From NCBI GenBank assembly GCA_020152595.1, contig JAIGNY010002020.1, positions 1,453,501 to 1,517,500 of the forward strand: DNA of 64,000 nt. Direction: 5' to 3'. Position 1 is the first letter of the stretch. The number at the start of each line of letters is the position of its first letter. The translations under genes were made by a program, and so were the position numbers. Positions 60,796 to 64,000 of the stretch are shown piece after piece. Below the pieces are notes generated by a model that was not told the DNA's origin, ran no database searches, and saw only the letters and a program-made list of their open reading frames with translations. Origin of the DNA: Chiridota heheva. Lineage: Eukaryota > Echinodermata > Holothuroidea > Apodida > Chiridotidae.

Positions 60796-61720
60796 TTAAA
60801 TCAATAACGCTCAGAGTAATTAGTAAAGAACTTATTAATGTTGACTTTGAAATTGTGAACAGAATTGGAGCTAACTAGCCTAACCCACTCAGGCAAACCA
60901 TTCCACTCACTAACAACTTTTTGCAAAAAGCTAAAACGCCGAATATATATCCGTGAGAACTATTTGGTCAACTTCAAACTGTTACCACAAGTCACATGAA
61001 TATTAGCTGAAACATGCAAGAATTGACAGAAAGTCTAAGCATCACTACTAGATAGAAATTTTAAAGTCTGAATCATATCGCCACGTACTCTTCTCAACTC
61101 AAGCTAGGTCAAACTAAGAAATTGCAACCTAGTTTCATAAGAGAAATTCCTTACTTTGGTAATGAATTTAGTGGCTCTTCGCTGACCTGCTCCAAAATCA
61201 ACTTATTCTTCTCATAAAAGGGTCTCCAAGCCTGAATAGCATACTCAGGGTAAGGCCTGACTAACTGCTTATACAAAATAAGAACCTCTCTACCAATTTT
61301 TTTTTTTGTTTTTATTACCAAGCATTCTATTTGCCCTTGCAGCTCTTAATGTACACTGTTTAGAAGGCTTCAGATTGCTAGAAATGACAACACCTAGATC
61401 CCTTTCTTGATCAACACAACCAAGATTTGAACCATTCATACAGTAATCAAAAGTCAAATTACTCTGTCCAAAATGAATAACTTTGCATTTATCAACACTG
61501 AAATGACATCTGCCACATTTGGGACCAAGAAACTAACTGATGCATCAGTTTACAAAAGTGAAGAATCACTAGCATCACAAATCTGTACAGCTTAGCGTCA
61601 TCAGCAAATTTACAAGTCTTGGAGCCAAAGGAAACATCAACATTATTAGTGAAGATTAAAAAAAGATGCGGAGCGAACACAGAACCCTAAGGAACACCTC
61701 TTGTAACCTCCTTCCATTGA
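60796..61720 (-). mobile_element. CR1-like LINE fragment (RT thumb and C-terminus)
   Basis: The minus strand shows PHLFLIFTNNV and KFADDAKLYRF (intact FADD active site near 61595), then GRCHFSVDKCKVIHFGQSN, ERDLGVVIS-like sequence, RAARANRMLGNKN, ILYKQLVRPYPEYAIQAW, KFITKVRNFSYETRLQFL and ELRRVRGDM, the standard tail of CR1-like reverse transcriptases, ending in the 3' region near 60800. Frameshifts are few but stops are present. The 5' part is missing (truncated, or replaced by the minisatellite at 61800). It lies upstream of the PPTC7 promoter. Confidence 0.85.
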
Positions 61721-61839
61721 CAGATGGAGAAACTTCACCATTAAGAACTGGAATGGTAAATACTGTCATGCTTCGCATGCCCATGCAAATTGACACTCAT
61801 ATTATATGACCTGGCCAATTATAAAAATGGCAACTCACA

Positions 61840-64000
61840 CTAAGTCCCACATGGCATCCCATGTACCACATGGCATCTCACCCCATGTCCCACATGATAT
61901 CCCATCTCATGTCCCACATGGCATTCCACCATATCTTCCACATGGCATCCCACCCCATGTCCCACATGACATCCCATGTCCCATTCCATCATATGTCCCA
62001 CAGGGCATCCCATCCTATGACCCACATGGCATTCCACTCTATGTCCCACATCCCATGTCCCAAATGACATCCCACCTCATGTCCCACATGACATCCCATG
62101 TCCCACGTGGCATTCCATCATGTCCCACAAAGCAGCTCATCCTATGACCCACATGGCATTCCACCCTATGTCCCACATATCATGTCCCAAATGACATCCC
62201 ACCTTATGTCCCACATGACATCCCATGCCTTCTCCCACATGGCATTCCACCATACAGTGTCTTACATGGCTTTCCATCATATGTCCCACATGACATTCCA
62301 CCATATGTCCCACATGGCATCCCATGCTATGACCCACATGGATCCCATCCTACATGTATGTCCCACATTAACCAACCATATGTACCACATGACATCTCTC
62401 CCTATGTCCCATATAACATCCCTCCATGTGTCCCGCATCAGTGGCTTCCCACCTGATGTTCTACATAGCATCCCACCATATGTTCCACATGGTATTCCTC
62501 CAAATGTCCCAATGACATCCTACTTTATGTCCCACATGGCATCACATCCCATGTCCCCATAGCTGCCTACCCTATGTCCCACATAGCCTCCTACCCTACG
62601 TCACACATGGCATCCTACTTTATGTCACACATGGCATCCCACCCCATGTCCCATCCCATGTCCCACATGGCATCCCACCTCATGTCCCACATGGCATCCC
62701 ACCCCATGCCCCACATAGCATGCCACCCCATGTCTCACATGGCATCCCACCCCATGTCTCACATGGCATCCCACCCATGTCCCACATGGCATCCCACCCC
62801 ATGTCCCACATGGCATCCCACCCCATGTCCCACATGGCATCCCACCTCATGTCCCACATGGCATCCCACCTCATGTCCCACATGGCATCCCACCCTACAT
62901 CCCACATGGCATCCCACCCTATGTCCCACATGGCATCCCACCCCATGTCCCATCCCATGTCCCACATGGCATCCCACTCCATGTCCCACATGGCATCCCA
63001 CCCTATGTTCCACATTGCATCCCACTCCATGTCCCACATGGCATTCCACCCCATGTCCCACATGGCATCCCACCCCATGTCCCACATCCCATAGGCTCCA
63101 TAAAAAGTCTCATCCTAGCTATCAGTCCCTGATTGAGCATACTAAGTATGAAAGTGTCGGTTCATATAATAACTTATATGCAAATGACTTATTGAAATGG
63201 GGTGGGACCCCATGTCCCACATGACATCCCATGTGGACCCCATGTCCCACATGACATCCCATGTCCCACATGACATTCCATCCCATGGCAATCCACCCTA
63301 TGTCCTGCATGGCATTCCACCACATATCCTACATGGCATTCCACCCTGTTCTGCCACATGGCATTCCACCCTGTTCTGCCACATGGCATCCCACCCTGTT
63401 CTGCCACATGGCATCCCACCCCATGTCCCACATGGCATCCCACCCCATGGCATCCCACCCCATGTCCCACATGGCATCCCACCCCATGTCCCACATGGCA
63501 TCCCACCCCATGTCCCACATGGCATCCCACCCCATGTCCCACATGGCATCCCACCCCATGTCCCACATGGCATCCCACCCCATGTCCCACATGGCATCCC
63601 ACCCCATGTCCCACATGGCATCCCACCCCATGTCCCACATGGCATCCCACCCCATGTCCCACATGGCATCCCACCATGTCCCACATGGCATCCCACCCCA
63701 TGTCCCACATGGCATCCCACCCCATGTCCCACATGGCATCCCACCCCATGTCCCACATGGCATCCCACCCCATGTCCCACATGGCATCCCACCCCATGTC
63801 CCACATGGCATCCCACCCCATGTCCCACATGGCATCCCACCCCATGTCCCACATGGCATCCCACCCCATGTCCCACATGGCATCCCACCCCATGTCCCAC
63901 ATGGCATCCCACCCCATGTCCCACATGGCATCCCACCCCATGTCCCACATGGCATCCCACCCCATGTCCCACATGGCATCCCATCCCATGTCCCACACGG
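61840..64000. repeat. 24-bp minisatellite CATGTCCCACATGGCATCCC-ACCC, continues past the right edge
   Basis: Unit of 24 bp; strongly diverged at 61840-62620, moderately so at 62620-63090, interrupted by unrelated sequence (about 63092-63205), and almost perfect from about 63410 to the edge apart from short deletions at about 63440-63450 and 63673. Each unit contains the dyad CCATGT-CCC-ACATGG. Because 24 is divisible by three, several frames on both strands stay open as eight-residue peptides; none is treated as a gene. Confidence 0.97.

Noticed and set aside
62574-63998. Long open frames of repeated eight-residue peptides on both strands
   Set aside because: They arise because the 24-bp minisatellite unit is a multiple of three and lacks stops in several frames; no start context, splice structure or known domain.
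1-64000. A CRISPR array, operon or prokaryotic defence system
   Set aside because: The sequence is clearly metazoan nuclear DNA; the regular repeats are minisatellites without unique spacers.

Overview
The window looks like nuclear genomic DNA of an animal. It is AT-rich, has short coding exons with GT-AG borders and phase-matched joins, introns of tens of kilobases, and many degenerate non-LTR retrotransposons, tRNA-derived SINEs, TIR elements and minisatellites. There is no operon structure, ribosome binding site or dense coding. The repeat repertoire (I-group, CR1/L2-like LINEs, tRNA SINEs, hAT- and piggyBac-like MITEs) fits a marine invertebrate. I lean towards an invertebrate deuterostome such as an echinoderm or lancelet, with low confidence.

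I can support one host gene: a minus-strand orthologue of PPTC7, the mitochondrial PP2C-type protein phosphatase. Four coding exons are visible: exon 1 at 60012-60264, exon 2 at 36440-36619, exon 3 at 8097-8292 and exon 4 at 3762-3884. Splice phases join perfectly from exon 1 to exon 3. Exon 4 carries an apparent one-base deletion that breaks the frame inside an otherwise well conserved segment. The last exon (about 60 residues, with the terminal metal-binding Asp-Asp motif) is not in the window and presumably lies beyond the left edge. Introns 1 to 3 are about 23.4, 27.8 and 4.2 kb.

Layout by region. 1-8 kb: intron 4 (partial) and intron 3, with a SINE head, MITEs and a 1-kb foldback. 8.4-21 kb: a SINE, short tandem duplications and a hAT-type MITE. 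21.9-25.9 kb: two arrays of ~175-bp repeats in opposite orientation, most units carrying a YY1-like AAGATGGC-type motif. 26.9-29.9 kb: an I-group LINE with an internal deletion. 30-36 kb: large duplications and foldbacks. 37-41.6 kb: a MITE, a ~300-bp repeat array with ATTAATATGCAT boxes and a 24-bp minisatellite. 42.4-43.7 kb: a decayed transposase-like gene. 44.6-48.9 kb: an L2/CR1-like LINE split by a second copy of the ~300-bp array. 49.4-53.3 kb: a fuller I-group LINE. 54.4-56.7 kb: a minisatellite, an octamer-rich array and a tRNA SINE. 60-60.7 kb: PPTC7 exon 1 and candidate promoter. 60.8-61.7 kb: a CR1-like LINE fragment. 61.8-64.0 kb: a highly homogeneous 24-bp minisatellite running off the right edge.

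All recognisable LINE copies lie on the minus strand, the sense strand of PPTC7. I found no rRNA, functional tRNA, CRISPR or other RNA gene, and no previously undescribed multi-gene system. The most unusual content is repeat architecture inside the introns of one gene.
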